From assembly GCA_022606135.1 (NCBI GenBank), contig JABYQN010000007.1:682001-746000 (forward strand): DNA of 64,000 bases, read 5' to 3'. Below, one piece after another: positions 25,457 to 37,029 of the stretch (positions within the stretch are counted from its first letter, which is position 1; each line of letters starts with the position of its first letter). The position numbers were made by a program, and so were the translations under genes. This DNA is from Fomes fomentarius. Lineage: Eukaryota; Basidiomycota; Agaricomycetes; Polyporales; Polyporaceae. The notes beneath the pieces were generated by a model. The model searched no databases. It was not told the DNA's origin and was given only the letters and a program-made list of their open reading frames with translations.

Positions 25457-27097
25457 TCAGCCAAGTGCTGCACAATGGAAGAGCTGAAGCAACTTGATAT
25501 GCAACATATCTTGTGAACAACTCCATGATACCAATAGTAAGTGCATCAAACACCAGTATATTCTCTCAGATACTCTGGTAGAGCTCGCCGTAAGCAGTTG
25601 TAAGAAACTACTTAGTGAATTGGTTCGCTTGCCTCTCGTGAGCTCGAATGCTGCAAATGTAGCACCTGCAGCTGGTATGCTACAGGAACGGTGAAATTCA
25701 GCGTGATAACTACGGCAACCCTAACAACAGCTCACCTTCGCAACACTGAGGGAAGGACCTTGAGTCAACCCAAAACACGGAGAGCTGCAATGGAGACTTA
25801 CATGATGGTGTGAGTCCACGGAACAAGCTAGCTCTGAAGATATATCAGATCAGCAACCCAATACTAATCATACCATGTCGACGTACGCGCCGGATTCCAC
25901 TACAATGGTTCTCAGCTCGCGTGCAATATACTGTACTGGAGTACCCTCTGGTGGAGTTGCTCGTAGTTGTACACGCGACTTGACAACATCTTCGAAGCAC
26001 AGAGGTCAGTCAGAAGAGTCATGCATATAGCGAGGGCTCAGACGCACCCAGCGGATACGATGATAACCAATATGCGATCTGAGTCATCATCAACACATAG
26101 CTTCGCATCTCGTACATCCGAGGTACGTACACCACCTGTTGAACCGCTGGCTAGTAAAGCCCATACCGGAATTTGGCCATTGTACTTCTTGCTGAACTTG
26201 CGCTTTGAGAACTCGAACGCTGATCGTAACAAGCTTAGAAGTAACGTCACATCCCACATCAGAGCATAACGCACCGGTGTAGAATCTGTGTTCGCGGGCG
26301 GTTCAGTTGTTGATGATGCGTTTGTATTGAAGAGAGACGACAGCTCACCCTGCATACGCTGGTATCTCGCGCGCAACCGTGACCCAGAACCCGCGCATGA
26401 TGCCTTTGCGGAAGCCCCATTCGTGCCACATCTCACTGACGACCGCACGTAGCCGTTTGTCGCCCGGCAAGCCGTACTGACCCTGCATGCGCACCTTGAA
26501 CATCTCAACTGTCACCACCAGTTAACTGCCGCGTTGCATCCCCTCGCTATCCATTGTCATGATAAGTGGCAAGTGGACTCACCAGGGCTGGCCAGAACAG
26601 AGTTGATCGTGCCCGCCATAGCGCCAGCTGCAGCGATCTCCTTGAGAGAAAGCTGGGGGAAGGGGGAGATGATACGTTTCGAAACACCGTAGGCAGCGAA
26701 GAGGAGGGAGTTCACGCCAGCAATACCGATCAACGGACTCGCCATACCTGAGTACTGACTCGGTAAGGATGTTGATCTACATTGTATATAGGCGACGTAC
26801 CTTTGTATAGCGCGAAGAACCCCTCCTTCCTTAACGTCTGCACCAGAATGTCCATGGGACCTTTCTGCCCGTCCAACTCGATCGTGAGCAACAAAGTCAC
26901 CCATGCACGGGCATACTCACAAACATTCCCTCTATAACGCGCAGTCAAGAGAATGAGCACACATTGCATCTGAAGGACAACGTACTGGGGGCGGTCTGAG
27001 CGCGGGTCTTGATAGTGTCGAGCGGTTGACCGACGATGACTTGTGCCGCCCCACCGACACTCCCGGCCATGAGCTCGTTAATCGTCGACCTGTTCAT
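25457..27097 (-). CDS. Mitochondrial carrier family protein (SLC25, YMC/CRC-like)
   Basis: Inner-membrane solute carrier of the SLC25 family; substrate not determinable, though the sequence style is that of fungal Ymc1/acylcarnitine-carrier-like proteins. All three carrier signatures are present: PLDTIKTR near residue 25, PVEMFKVR in the middle repeat and PLDVVKSR in the third. I model 12 exons: 27097-26986, 26931-26921, 26864-26801, 26747-26583, 26508-26349, 26285-26275, 26219-26131, 26078-26048, 25989-25887, 25833-25802, 25745-25736 and 25679-25457, with introns of 52-74 nt. Three exons are only 10-11 nt. Phases all agree and the joined protein reads through as a normal carrier of about 290 residues. 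The last exon then runs on for about 45 residues to the first stop, longer than usual, so the true C-terminus may lie after one more intron. Start codon chosen at MNRSTINEL, just before the first carrier repeat. Confidence 0.85.
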
Positions 27098-27359
27098 GCT
27101 GGCGACCGCAGCGACGAGGGGAGAACGAGAGAGAGATAGCCAGCTCGCGACATATTTGCGCCCGACGCCGATGGCGCGATCCTGGGTGACCGTGGGTCGC
27201 GCGAATGAGAACGGGCGCCTATACAGACTCGTCAGTCTCTGTCATGACTTGACTGAACCCAGACTCATACCTTCCTCGGCAACCACACAGGAAAGCTCCT
27301 GTAAAACGCCGGCATCTATTACCAAGGACTACTCTTAGCCTGCACTCAAGACGTTCTCG

Positions 27360-29071
27360 ATGGCAGCGCCAATCTCAACTCATTCTCAAGCTCGCCAAAC
27401 CCTGTTCATCGCCGAGGTCTTCCGAAATATCTGCTCTTTTGCGAGCCAGGGTGTTCTCCTCAATCTAGCTCAATGTTGCAAGGCCTTTAGCGATCTCGCG
27501 ATACAAGCTCTTTGGGGAGAGCTGTGCGATCTCAAGCCCCTAATGGGTTGTTTCCCCGACGACGCTGTCAAAGACCACGAACGGGAATACGTGAGTAATT
27601 CTGCAGACTATTTGAATATCATTCAGTTGAAATGACTTCTTAGCATGTTCTCCGCCCACTAAGGGCTGATGATTGGCACGTATTCCTCAAGTATGCCCTA
27701 TATATTAGAAAGCTGGGGGACTCGGATCCGATCGCACCTGGCATACCACCACTCGTACGACTCGATGCGCTGTGCACCATGTGCGCGCTACGTCCTACCA
27801 TGGTACTCCTGCCAAACGTCTACCAGCTCCATTGCAACTCCCTGGCCCTTACAGACACCGCCATTTCCTACCTGCTCTCTGTCATCGGCGAGAGTCTTGC
27901 ATGTTTCGATGCCAGACTGGTGAGCAGCGAGCCGGGGGTCGTCCCTGCCATCCTTTCGCTCTTGGCTGTCCGCCCGCGTCTGCAACATTTCACGCTCTCA
28001 GGTGGCACACGTGCAGATGATCCTGAATGGACCAGCGCTTTCGCATCATTCCTTGACAGTGTTCCTCCTCTAACCACGATGGTGTGCGACATCATCCCGG
28101 TACTGCAGGCATCCATAGTTCGTCTAGCCGGTTGGTCAACCCTGCGGACCGTTCACATCCGGCTCCCCCACCATCTTGTCTGGTCCTATATCTTCGAAAA
28201 TAACGCACAGCCGTTTCCCTATGTAGAGACATTCTCGGTAACGTCGACCGCAGCGTCCTACGGCGATTTTGCGCGGGCGTTCTCCCTGCCTCGTGTCACC
28301 ACGTTCTCTCTGTCTCTCATAGGTCCCTCGAGTATGGATGTCCCGCAAAGCACGTTCAAGGCCGTACGCGCCCAATTCGATACCAGAACGCTCACATCTC
28401 TCGTTATACAAAGCTACTGGCACGACATCTCCCCCAGTGAAGAGGTAGAAATGGCGCTCCAGAACGAAGCGGTAGTTTACTCGCAGGACGTCCGTCCCTT
28501 GCTCGAGTTCAACGAGCTCCGCACGCTCAATGTTTCACTCGCTTTAGGCTATGCGATCGACGACGAACTCTGCCGCGGTATGGCGAAGGCATGGCCGCGT
28601 ATTCAAGACCTTCGGTTCGCGCACATATTCTGGTGCGTCCACGATCCCCTGGCTGTCACCATCAAGGGGCTCTCTTGCTTTGCGACACACTGCCCGGACC
28701 TGCACACCCTTGCGATGAAGTTCGACGCCGCCTCGTGGGCGCTCCAAGCCAACCTGTCTATATCAGAGCTCCAGAGACCGATCCCGGATGAGTTCTACGG
28801 CGAGCTTGGGGGACGGCAGAGCACGTCCAAGGTGAAGCTGCTGTGGATCGACAACTACCCGATATCTGGTGCACCCCAAGTCGCGTTGTACCTACTGCGG
28901 ATATTCCCCGATCTGCGGGATAAATGGTGCGATTACAGCACTGGGCCGAAAACCGACGAGGAGGAGCAGTTTGCGCGAGCTTGGGCTAGCGTCTCACACT
29001 TTCTACCGGTAATGGCAAAGTCGCGAGAAGACGGGCAGCGGATGGAACGTGAGGGTCGTACTCCTTGGTGA
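27360..29071 (+). CDS. F-box protein, LRR-like (paralogue 1)
   Basis: Member of an Agaricomycete F-box family; such proteins are substrate adaptors of SCF ubiquitin ligases. Exon 1 is 27360-27590 (77 codons), intron 27591-27643 (GTGAGT to TTAG), exon 2 27644-29071, giving 552 residues. The F-box-like segment is residues 14-52 (FIAEVFRNICSF, then LAQCCKAFSDLAIQALW), followed by the family motif LMGCFPDD just before the splice site. Exon 2 starts with LRPLRADDWHVF, the equivalent of the RPL..DW motif of its paralogues, and continues as a long leucine-rich, loosely repeated region up to a charged tail. It is divergent from the carrier gene with about 260 bases between the start codons. The substrate is unknown. 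Confidence 0.82.
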
Positions 29072-29149
29072 GCGTCCGCACAGCTCTCCACAGTGTATTA
29101 TATAACCTTAGAGTTGACACCCGTGTAACAGATATATTGTTTGCCTTGC

Positions 29150-29980
29150 CTCAGCTTTGTAAGAGAACCGTACGTTTTCATATAGGTCCATCAGTCTGTA
29201 TCCGGTACGTTCTCATAGTGCATGAACGAAGAATGTCGAAGCTGACACAAATACATCTCGATAGATATATAGACGTTAGTTCTGCCAGAAATTGTATCCT
29301 TTCAATGCGATATAGCACCGACCTACTAGTATGCAGACAAAACGAACCACCACGTAAGTAGTGAGTCTGCAACCAAGCATATAAAAATTGCGCGCCCACG
29401 GGTACGGACCTGTAACGCAAGATGGTCTGCTCGGCCTAGGAGGATGGGTTCTCCGATGAGGGCATACGCAGACAGAAGTCCTCCGAGATACCAGATGACC
29501 TTTTCGAAGAATGGTGCGTAGGAGCCCTTCGACGAGATGTGAGATGGAGTTTCAGGAACATACCCGATTATGCTCGCTCACCTCTTCGAAGGTGTCAAAC
29601 AGCCACAGCGCCGTGGAACTCTCCATGTAGCCCCATGACTATCATGGTATCGAGAGTGAGCCGCCATCCATGGAAGCTAACAATGCGCCTCACTATGCAT
29701 CCAAACAGAAGAGGCTGTACATTCCTTTCCCCTTGCGCACACGAATGAGGGCGTCTACTCCATGAGTTACTGTCGTCAACTTGGTTCTGCGTCGTTCGTA
29801 CAGTGCGCTCTGCACAGGTAAGGACTTATTGTCAGCGCCTGTATAGCTACTGACCTACAACTGCACTCAAAGCCATCCGCAGGAGTACAATCAAAGAGAG
29901 TCGCAGCAATAAGGACCACTTTCCATCGTCGAGTTCTTCTGTAGCTTTCGATGATTCAATCTCTTCATTGCGTTCCAAGT
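29150..29980 (-). pseudogene. Possible remnant of an unrecognised membrane protein gene
   Basis: Several minus-strand segments read like exons of one protein: a charged stretch then a hydrophobic one (ERNEEIESSKATEEL, then LLLRLSLIVLLRMAL) near 29960-29860, then RRRTKLTTVTHGVDALIRV near 29800, WGYMESSTALWLFDTFEE near 29600 and FFEKVIWYLGGLLSAYALIG near 29500. Splice-like GT and AG dinucleotides lie between them, but I could not join all segments cleanly, no start codon is evident and I do not recognise the family. It may be a real unannotated gene, a decayed one or chance. Low confidence. Confidence 0.22.
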
Positions 29981-30102
29981 CAAGCTCCTGCTGTGCAAGC
30001 TTTCTATGAGTTTGAGTGGATCCACTTGGTTAAAAGCCTCCGCGCTTCGCTCGGTTCGCTCGACTCTGTCTTCTCTCGACGGCTCCAGAGTCTTCAGCTC
30101 CC

Positions 30103-30138
30103 ACACCCCCTCCCCTTTTCACCCACCTCCCATACAAT
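30103..30138 (+). promoter_or_regulatory. Pyrimidine-rich leader before the secreted protein
   Basis: A C/T tract ends about 10 bases before the start codon at 30139. Such tracts are common at fungal transcription starts. No clear TATA box was seen. Confidence 0.3.
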
Positions 30139-31096
30139 ATGCTTGCCTTTAGCACCCTTGCTGCATTCACCGCCCTCGTTTTCACCGCTGTCTTAGCTCT
30201 CCCCCAAGTCAGCAAGCCCCTCAATCTCCCTCACAACCCCAGCATCCCTGATGAAGCGGGTGTGGAGGTTCCTGATCTCACCAAGCTCCCCGTCGGAGTC
30301 CCTGATGTTCTCGACATCCCTGCTGCTGCTTCATCTCATCTCCGACGTTCAAACATTCCTGATGCGTCTACTATCACTAGCATTGTGAACGGCCTGCCCG
30401 CAGACGACGTCGTCGACATCCTTCCCACGCTCGACGATGTTCTCGGTGACCTCCCCACGGATGCTCTTTCCGCCCTTGGTACGCAGAAGGCGCTCGTGTC
30501 TATCCTCACCGACGTACATGCTCAGCTCGAGCCCGTCACCACCACGCTGAGTGAGTAACTTCACTGTCCAGCGGGGCCCCACCAAGCTCACGCTCGAATT
30601 GTAGAGGAGTTGATCACACAGCAAGTTCCACCTGGCGCTCTCGCGGAACCCATCGGCCAGATCAACGCGATTTTCATCGGTGCCATTGATTCCCTCCGCG
30701 GGCTGATTGGCATGCCCCTCAAGGACAATGCCCCGATTTCTGCCAGCGAGCTAGCTCAACTCATTGCCAATATCACCGTGGTGAGTATCGATAGGTTCTG
30801 GTACTAAAGTGCTTCGACTTCCTCTGACGGACGTTCCCAAGCCCGTATTCGAAGCCTTCGGTGTCGCTGTGCCGAGCACTATTGCTGGCGGACACGTCGG
30901 CAGGGACATCACTGATCCCCTCGGCGACATGGGTGGCCTCTTGACCGTTCTGTTGAGCATCGTCGGTACTATCGTCGGAAACCTCCTCGGAGACGTCGTA
31001 GGTCTCCTGGTGCCCCTCATCGAGGCGATCGACCCTTTCCTCTTCCCCGTGAACAGTACCACAGTCTCATCCTCTATGCTCAACGCTGCTGCCTAA
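30139..31096 (+). CDS. Small secreted protein of unknown function
   Basis: About 280 residues. The first 20 form a classic signal peptide (MLAFSTLAAFTALVFTAVLA), so the product is probably secreted or cell-wall associated. The mature part is rich in Asp, Leu, Pro and Val with repeated DxL/LP patterns, has an N-linked glycosylation site (NIT) and a second (NSTT) near the end, and carries a very hydrophobic Gly/Val/Leu segment of about 35 residues shortly before the C-terminus. Only one cysteine-poor chain is seen, unlike a hydrophobin. Exons 30139-30550, 30605-30780 and 30842-31096; the second intron ends in AAG, an uncommon acceptor, but reading through would stop within ten codons. I do not recognise the family. 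Confidence 0.7.
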
Positions 31097-31652
31097 CTGC
31101 TCTGTTCCTGCGATCTTCTCCCTCTTCCATCCTTCGCTAATGTGTGTATGACCACCGCGTACATGAGAGCGCACGTGTAGGTGAGTCTAGAAGATTGTTC
31201 ATATTGAGTATACTGACTATAGCACATGATAGGTAAATGTGTCTAGTCTTCTTATCAGCATGACGACACGCTCCATTCTATTTATGTGCAAGCTTGCCAT
31301 GTTCTCGTGGATCATACCAGAGTGACTCAGTGGTTCGTACAGTGCTGGTGAATCACCGTTTTTCCGATGGACGTATTGAAGACCATATGTGCCCCAAACC
31401 CGAAGAGTACACTACTACCAAACGTCCTTGAGATATCTGTCACTGACAACCTCAGCGTCCACACTGGACGACTCGGACACTGCAACTTAAAACTCGGACT
31501 CGGAGCGTGAGCGCTTAATCTTTGGCCTGGTCTCGTGACCGTCGCGTCCTGCCCACGGCGCTTATGCACCGCGTGCGCCGTGTGCCACTCAGTCTAGCAT
31601 ACAAGAGACCGCATCAGTTCTTGTACTTCTTCATTCAAGGTCGCTTCCCTCC

Positions 31653-33332
31653 ATGCATCCTTGCCTTCGTGTCCCAGAGCTTCTCGACGTCATCTTCCAA
31701 ATCGTACAAAGTGAAGGCAGAGGGAATGCGACCATTATTGCCCTGGCTTGCACTGCCAAGTGCTTCCACGACATCGCGCTTGATACGCTGTGGCAGACGC
31801 AAGCATCTCTCGTTCCACTCGTGAAGTGCTTTCCGGACGAGCTACTGACGGAGACGAGGGAGGAGGATGGTACTAGGAAATTGGTGTGCTACATCTTCTG
31901 TACCGCATTGTGACATTACTGAGCCGTTTTCTGCAGTCCTTTGTCAAGGATCCGGAGCGGGCGGATTGGACCAGTGTCAAGATGTATGCAGAACGCATTC
32001 GTATTATCCGACCGGATCCCTTCTACTACGCCAGCTACTACGGCGTTCTGCAGCTCGCAGGATCGGCCTATCTCACTCTGAAGAGGTGCATCGACACCGA
32101 TACCCTGCTCCCTAATCTACGGTCGCTCGAGTGGGCTTATACACTGAACAGCGAGCCAGACACAGTGGCGTCACTTCCTCTCATGCTCAATCCCAAGGTG
32201 TCTTCCATGGATATTGTTCTGGGCAACTTGACCGACCAGTATGCGACTGAGATTGCAGATGCTATAACCAGTTTGGAAGAGAACACTGGCAATATTCGTG
32301 TTGTCGCGGCAGCATGTCCTCCTATTGAAGAAGCTGTCCTCGCATTGGGTCTGCGACAACAGCACCTGCAGGATTTTCACTACACATGGGAGAAGGAAAT
32401 GATGCTGTCCACCGTCTCCCACCTCTCCATTATGAACGGCCTCTCAACAAGTCTCCATCCGCGCCAATCGCGAGACCTCGCGTGAGATTCTCACCAAGGA
32501 CCGTGGCGGACACTTCTTCCCCTCCTTGCAAACCTTCACCCTCTACACAGACTCCCTCTCCATCTGCGCAGGTTGGCTCGACGCGATCCGCCACACCTGG
32601 CTCAGCAGCCTCACATTTTCTGTCAGTCAAGCCCCTCCTGCATCGGCGCTGCGCAAGTTCTTTGTCAAGCTCACCGAGCATCCCGCACACGGCAGCCTCC
32701 GCAAATTACACTTCGTTTCCACCGCGCCCTGCTTGCGGGGCCAGAGCCAGAATCACATCGTTTCCCCCGAGACGCTCTCCCCGCTGCTCCAGCTCAACCT
32801 CACAGTCCTCAAGCTCGAACCGGGCGGGCCGATTGATATCGACGACGAGTACGTCGTCCGTATGGCCCGCGCGTGGCCGGACCTCCGCATTCTTGAGCTC
32901 AACGCCGAATGGCGGCGGCATCCGGTTCCGCGCGTCACCCTCGCCGGCCTCGTTCCTCTTGCGCAGCAATGCCCGGACGTCACCGCGCTCGCTATGCCCA
33001 TCAGCACGGATACCACTGCGTTTAGGGAGGAGTACAAGGCGGGCCGCCGCCCGACGGGCGGTGTGTCGTTCAAGCAGTGCTCCATGGTCGGTGTCGGTCC
33101 GTCGTGGGTCGCGGCGAACGAGCTGATGATGATCGCGGGCTTCTTGTCGGACCTGTGCCCGGATCTAATGGCGGTGCAGACGTCTTGGATGCGTGCGGGG
33201 CAGCCGAGCGAGGGCGAGCAGGACTTGGACGTCGAGGATCAGAGAATGGGGGAGATGTGGAGGGATGTTGAGAGGTATGGGCGGGAGATGGCCAGGATCA
33301 GGAGGCAGGAGCGGATGATAGAGTTTCAGTAA
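31653..33332 (+). pseudogene. F-box protein (paralogue 2) with an apparent frameshift
   Basis: Same family and gene design as the F-box gene at 27360: exon 1 31653-31883 (77 codons, identical length), intron 31884-31936, then a long second exon. The F-box part (PELLDVIFQIV, LACTAKCFHDIALDTLW) and the motif LVKCFPDE are intact. The reading frame of exon 2 is open from 31937 to the stop at 32485, while the expected family sequence continues in another frame from about 32450 to the stop at 33332, including the DDEYVVRMARAWPDL motif that its paralogues share. No acceptable intron joins the two. A one-base difference around 32440-32455 explains it. It may be a real loss of function or a sequencing or assembly error; apart from it the gene looks healthy. 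Confidence 0.7.
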
Positions 33333-34005
33333 GTGCGTGGGTTGATATTGCTCGACCCCAACGGTCGTATTACTTGTTGACAGTTGTCAGGAAACATGAT
33401 GTAGTGTACTATATGTTCTAGTCCGGATCTACTAGTTATGCAAGAGGTGTGGTAACGTTACCTAGGATGACTTAGGTCGTGGACTCAAAGGGAAGGAGGA
33501 AACATTCGCGCCTGGCACATCTTTCGTGGAGCCTGGATGATCTTAGTACAGGCATTTCCATTCATCTACGTAGCTGCTCGGCGACAGCACTCACGTTTCG
33601 ACCATCCTCTCCCCAGTCTTGTCTTGTCTATCTTGGTCTATCCTGCATAATCCTTCTCTATTCGTCCTTCCGGATGCGCGCGAACAGCGGAACGGATGCC
33701 TCGACGTCTTCCCAAGCTGACTCGAAGTTCTCTCCGTCTTCGAATTTGTGGAACGTCATTTCCAATGCGGGGAAGACAGATGCAAGGAAAAATGAGATAG
33801 TTAGCGGGTCAAAGACGCCACCTATGGTAGTAGAAGTTCAAGTTCAAGTACAAGTTACAGCGATTGCGAATATTGCACAGCGCAAAAAGGGCGGCCCGTG
33901 ACTGACTAACGCAGACGTCCTCGCCACGGCACCATATACGGCGGTAGCCTTACCTACAGTAAGTAGTATACTAGTGACCCAAATGGTGGGGACCTGTGTC
34001 AATTG
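33333..34005. other. Intergenic, no gene seen
   Basis: Between the frameshifted F-box gene and the F-box pseudogene. One + frame is open for 140 codons (33479-33901) but looks like noise and ends in a small AAGTTC/AAGTAC repeat. Nothing else is supported. Confidence 0.4.
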
Positions 34006-34009
34006 TCAA

Positions 34010-35110
34010 GGTACTGGTGAGCGGTCACGAAGTCATACCACTGATTCCAATAAGGACCTTCAATGATGGCTGCACCCGACCCGCGACGCTCCAGTAGTAC
34101 CGTGGGACCCGCACGTCGAGGGAGAACCACCGAAACCCTCACCATGCGGCGGCCATGAACGCAATGGTAACATCGTCGCAGCTGATGGTCCACGGTGGAT
34201 TGTTTGAAAGTGATATTAGTGAGGCACTTGAAGCCAAGCAGCGGAATGAAATGGTCAGCCTCGACAATCACCCTGTTGCTCCTGATCGCTGAGGTGAGGT
34301 CGACAAGCGTCAGGATCCCAGTCCCCTTGGTCTGGGAGACGAACCGCACAGAAGGACAGAGACGGGAAGTTGGACAGAGTGCGGATGACACCTACTCACT
34401 GGGTGTCAAAGCCCGGACACCGCCGACGACATTGCCAAAGAGCTCGCGAGGCTGTTACCAGGAGGCGTGACGTAGCGATGTAATACGTAGAGAGATACGA
34501 CAGGAGAAGGGTGGCAACAACATGACTCTGGAACGCTCGCGACCTCAGGGCCAAAAGAATGGAACTTCCAAGAAGGAGATTCTCAATGTGGACCCAATAC
34601 TGGATGTAAACATTGGAAGTTGCGCGTGGGGTAGGAAGAAGCATTGTCTCAACATCAACCGCAGCGCGAATGGATGGAAGGATGAAGTTGGCGTGCAGCT
34701 TACATAACCGTCAAAGTCAGTTGGACCATCGTATTTCGTTCGGTCGAAGCTCATCCTGTGTATGCATATGACTAAACGAGCGTATTTCTTGAACCTTTGG
34801 CTCTCGGAGGGTAGCAAAGGCACGGAAGAATGTCTGGACCTATGGATCAAACTCAGTACAAATCGAATTGAAATCCAATACTGAGTTACTCACCAATCTC
34901 CTCTCCTCTCCATGGCCCACGAGTCATCGGGGAAGCATTAGATGGGTAGGCGTAAAGAAGGAATATGCGCCCCCAGGACGCGCAGGGGAGGTTCATTTCG
35001 CCAAAGATTTTGAAGGATAGTTATCTAAATGAGCGCAATTGAGTGCCGCAGTGGCGAATGGATCCGACGTCACTGTCATGGCATGCGCTGTGTGTGCAGT
35101 CAGTGGCACA
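34010..35110 (-). pseudogene. Decayed F-box gene (paralogue relic)
   Basis: Scattered minus-strand segments match the F-box family in the right order but in different frames and with stops. Near 34920 there is CFPDDSWA preceded by an in-frame stop, directly before a GTGAGT donor, exactly as in the intact gene at 35202-37029. Then come QRFKKYARLV near 34800, IRTLSNFPSLSFCAVRLPD near 34350, HFIPLLGFKCL near 34220 and a DDVTIAFMAAAW segment near 34150, each equivalent to a block in the intact paralogue. The N-terminal F-box part is barely recognisable (about 34960-35110). At least three stops and several frame changes make this a pseudogene. Confidence 0.7.
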
Positions 35111-35201
35111 ATATCCCTCATAGCCTTCGGGATTAGAACAAGCACGATAATGATGGATTATTCCTACCATGTACCGCCCAACTAGTCGCTTCACGAGTAA
35201 C

Positions 35202-37029
35202 TTAAACCTCAGAGGTCTGCCCATCCGTACGCTCATCTACTATGTCCGACGCGCCCGGTACCGCATCCGAGTCCACCGACTCACAGCAAACTTCGGCCTG
35301 CCTATCGCCTCCCTGCGCCGTCAACTCCAACGCCCTGATCTGAGGGACGTCCGCCAGGCGCCATGTATCCGTCTGCCACTTCCTCCGCTCGTCCACGCGC
35401 ACACTATGCAGCATGCGGACGAACTTATCCACCCTCTGCCATGCCTTCCGCCGCTTCTGCCCCTCGCGCGTCTTGTCGGCCCGGCTAGCCCACACGATCC
35501 GCAGCTCAGGGAAGACGCAGGCGAGGAACATCGCGACTTCTTCTGCGTTCGCGACTGGGGACGAGCTAACGTGCAGGAGCTCGATGCGGGATGGGCTGCC
35601 GTGTGGGAGCGCGCTCAGGTCGTTGTAGTACTCCGCGGGGATACGTCCGCCCGAACGAGCGGCGGTCGCGGATAGCTGCATCCCTAGAGCCTCGAGGCGT
35701 GGGCAGTGGAGCGCGAAGGGAATGAGGGCCTTGAGCGTGGTCCGTGGGGAGTCGTGGACGCAGTACGGTTGGTCGCCGAGGACGAACGTGCGGAGACATG
35801 GCCAGGCTCGTGCCAGGTCCACGAAGAGCGAGTCGTCGATATCGTGCAGACACGGGAGCCGAAGATCGAAGGACGCGATGAGGTTGAAGTCGAGAAGCGG
35901 GGAGAAGTGGGAGGACTTCAAAACGGCCCCTTGCGCGGCGATGGCTGCGCGCGTCACACGGTTTCTAAAGCCGTCGAAGAGGTAGACCTGGAAAGAAGTG
36001 AGTGATGTGGGAGACAATTGTCGTCGGATGGATGGAAAGAAATTGAGGAGCGCCGTGTCATTAGGTATGGCTGTGACCGCGAGGATAAAGTGCTTGATCA
36101 GCGGAAGGTCCATCGCGCGGCTGAAGGCGACATACGCCTCAATGCTACAGGAGATCTCTATATGGATGAGGGCCGGGAAGGGGTATAGTATGGTATGTGC
36201 AGAGCGCCATGTGGGTATCTCAGGCAGTCGCAGGGAGCAGAACCTCAATGTCCGTAAGGATGCCAAGGCGTTGACTGCGTCCTCGTTCAAGGCGATGTGA
36301 GCGCAGTCGAAGTTAGTCAAATTCGTAGCTCCTTGTACCGAGTAGGAAAGGGCCAACGAGGCCGCTGGAGTGTTAGCGTAGTGATTAGGCAGGTTGAAAA
36401 ACCCGATGTACGTTAGGGAGCTGTAACGTCCCGCGAGTATTGCGAAGAAAAGTGTGAGGATATGTCCAGAGTCTTCGCCGAGATCTGATGCGCTTATGAG
36501 CATCTGCTTGACATTTGACCCGAGGAGGTACGCGAACGCGGGTAGATGCTGAGCAGACAAGCCCAGCGACGACCACCTGAATGCGCGGAGATTCGGAAGC
36601 ATAGTCCCTTGCGGTCGCACAGCACAAAGGCTCGGGAGTGCATCGAAAGACAGCGAGCGTCGACTGTATGCGAGTAAATGAGCGGGATATATCCCCAGCG
36701 TCCGGACTAAGCGTGCATATCGCTCGAAACTCGTCCATTCATGGGGTCGGGGGAGGCGATGTAGGACCTATCAAGACGGTGCAACCACTGTCAGTACCAG
36801 CGAACAAACGTGTATGAGGCTTTCTTACGATTTCATTATCTTCAACAGTCCACGAGTCATCTGGGAAGCATTTAACCAGAGGTACAAGGTTGCTCAGATC
36901 CGCCCAAAGAGAATGAACGGCTGGTTCATGCAGTGCCTTGCAGGAGCGTGCGAGTGCAGCGAGCGTTGTTTCGTCTAGAGGTTCGCAGATGAAGTTGGCA
37001 ATTTCGCTTATGAAGAGCGCTCGGTGCAT
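35202..37029 (-). CDS. F-box protein, LRR-like (paralogue 3)
   Basis: Intact member of the local F-box family, 588 residues. Exon 1 37029-36829 (67 codons: MHRALFISEIANFICEPL, LARSCKALHEPAVHSLW, LVKCFPDDSW), intron 36828-36768 (GTAAGA to ATAG), exon 2 36767-35202. Exon 2 opens with RLPRPHEWTSFERYARLV and goes on with leucine-rich repeats, a DDSLFVDLARAWPCLRTF block and a charged C-terminal extension of about 40 residues not obvious in the paralogues. As an SCF adaptor it would bind Skp1 through the F-box; the target is unknown. It sits next to the relic at 34010-35110 in the same orientation, which fits a tandem duplication. Confidence 0.84.

Noticed and set aside
33479..33901. 140-codon + frame after the frameshifted F-box gene
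   Set aside because: No family resemblance and it ends in a simple repeat; probably 3' flank.
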